A program made the translations under genes and the position numbers. A stretch of 64,000 nt of DNA. Source: Chryseobacterium sp. CH21 (lineage in GTDB: Bacteria > Bacteroidota > Bacteroidia > Flavobacteriales > Weeksellaceae). Each line of letters opens with the position of its first letter. Position 1 is the first letter of the stretch. The DNA is taken from NCBI RefSeq assembly GCF_004119445.1, contig NZ_QICI01000067.1, forward strand, positions 1 to 64,000, read 5' to 3'. This document shows, piece after piece, positions 63,633 through 64,000 of this stretch. A model generated the notes under the pieces. It saw nothing but the letters and a program-made list of their open reading frames with translations, did no database searches and had not been told where the DNA came from.

Positions 63633-64000
63633 ATAGCACAAAGATTTAACAACAGGGGCCCACAAAGACGTCCGGTACAAGAGGACTTACACTTGATCAA
63701 CGATAAAATTCGTGTGAGAGAGCTTCGTTTGGTGGGCGATAACGTAGAGCCAGGAATTTATCCAATTGACAAAGCAAGACAAATTGCTGCAGATCAGGAA
63801 TTGGATTTAGTAGTAATTTCTGATAAAGCAGAACCTTTTATTGCAAGAGTATTAGAATACAAAAAATTCTTATACGAGCAAAAGAAAAAACAGAAGGAAC
63901 TTAAAGCTAAGCAGGTAAAAGTGGTAGTGAAAGAGATCCGTTTCGGACCTCAGACAGATGACCACGATTACGAATTCAAAAAGAAGCATGCTGAAAAATT
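63633..64000 (+). CDS. infC: Translation initiation factor IF-3, AUA start codon, cut by the window end
   Basis: The frame reads [60 protein letters not shown] and [23 protein letters not shown], all diagnostic of IF-3. Going upstream the only possible initiation codon before the in-frame TAA is ATA at 63633; there is no ATG, GTG, TTG or ATT. A non-standard start on infC is known in E. coli (AUU), where IF-3 represses its own translation by rejecting it. The C-terminal domain lies outside the window; rpmI and rplT are expected next. Confidence 0.85.
   Translation, partial: MAQRFNNRGPQRRPVQEDLHLINDKIRVRELRLVGDNVEPGIYPIDKARQIAADQELDLVVISDKAEPFIARVLEYKKFLYEQKKKQKELKAKQVKVVVKEIRFGPQTDDHDYEFKKKHAEK

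Overview
The window is about 64 kb of low-GC chromosome from a Flavobacteriia member, most likely Chryseobacterium or a close relative (Weeksellaceae). The supporting signs are: -7 promoter elements of the Bacteroidetes form TAnnTTTG in front of many genes; no Shine-Dalgarno-led starts; secreted proteins ending in type IX secretion (T9SS) sorting domains; a bacillithiol gene group; a lipoprotein with an acidic Bacteroidetes export signal; and gene content typical of that genus. No rRNA, tRNA, CRISPR array, phage or insertion sequence was seen.

Layout. 0-4 kb: ligase-associated DNA repair helicase and PdeM nuclease, with a broken phosphoglycerate mutase between them. 4-9 kb: MFS pump with divergent TetR, a small membrane/rhodanese operon, a nitrilase and an AraC regulator. 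9-16 kb: PPOX-fold protein, a cupin/DapA-like/thioredoxin-like cluster with divergent MocR regulator, a secreted flavodoxin-RidA fusion with divergent AraC, and a CinA-domain protein. 16-19 kb: three unknown small genes behind two tandem Crp/Fnr regulators. 19-25 kb: EamA exporter with divergent MocR, a Crp-YtxJ-DUF1569-BstA bacillithiol group, a DEAD-box helicase and nicotinamidase. 25-30 kb: secreted amidase in an inverted-repeat cassette, rluB-type pseudouridine synthase, aroB. 30-34 kb: four tandem outer-membrane beta-barrel genes, each preceded by a sigma-54-like -24/-12 element, plus an orphan element with no ORF behind it. 34-39 kb: GDPD, then purF, a four-helix-bundle gene inside an inverted-repeat insertion, purC, DUF3307 and SatD, with three evenly spaced operators before satD. 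39-49 kb: T9SS-exported endonuclease I and two reprolysin-like proteases around an acyl-CoA dehydrogenase. 49-53 kb: a surface lipoprotein with a TNT-type NAD glycohydrolase domain and a probable immunity partner, then MazG-like, thioredoxin-like and DUF4230 genes. 53-57 kb: leuACDB. 57-64 kb: a broken TPR-like gene, a MITE-like element, an M19 dipeptidase, a DUF4932 protease, and thrS-infC running off the end.

Sequence quality matters here. At least ten genes, including the core genes purF and thrS, are broken by single missing bases, mostly in A runs that read as six where the protein needs seven. These are probably sequencing errors. The phosphoglycerate mutase break is different: it is an exact 5-bp tandem duplication.

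The most promising undescribed items are the TNT lipoprotein/immunity pair, the sigma-54-like outer-membrane protein array with a possible orphan small RNA, the triple 29-nt-period operator before satD, and the decayed copy of the pncA promoter and start on the other side of the DEAD-box helicase gene.
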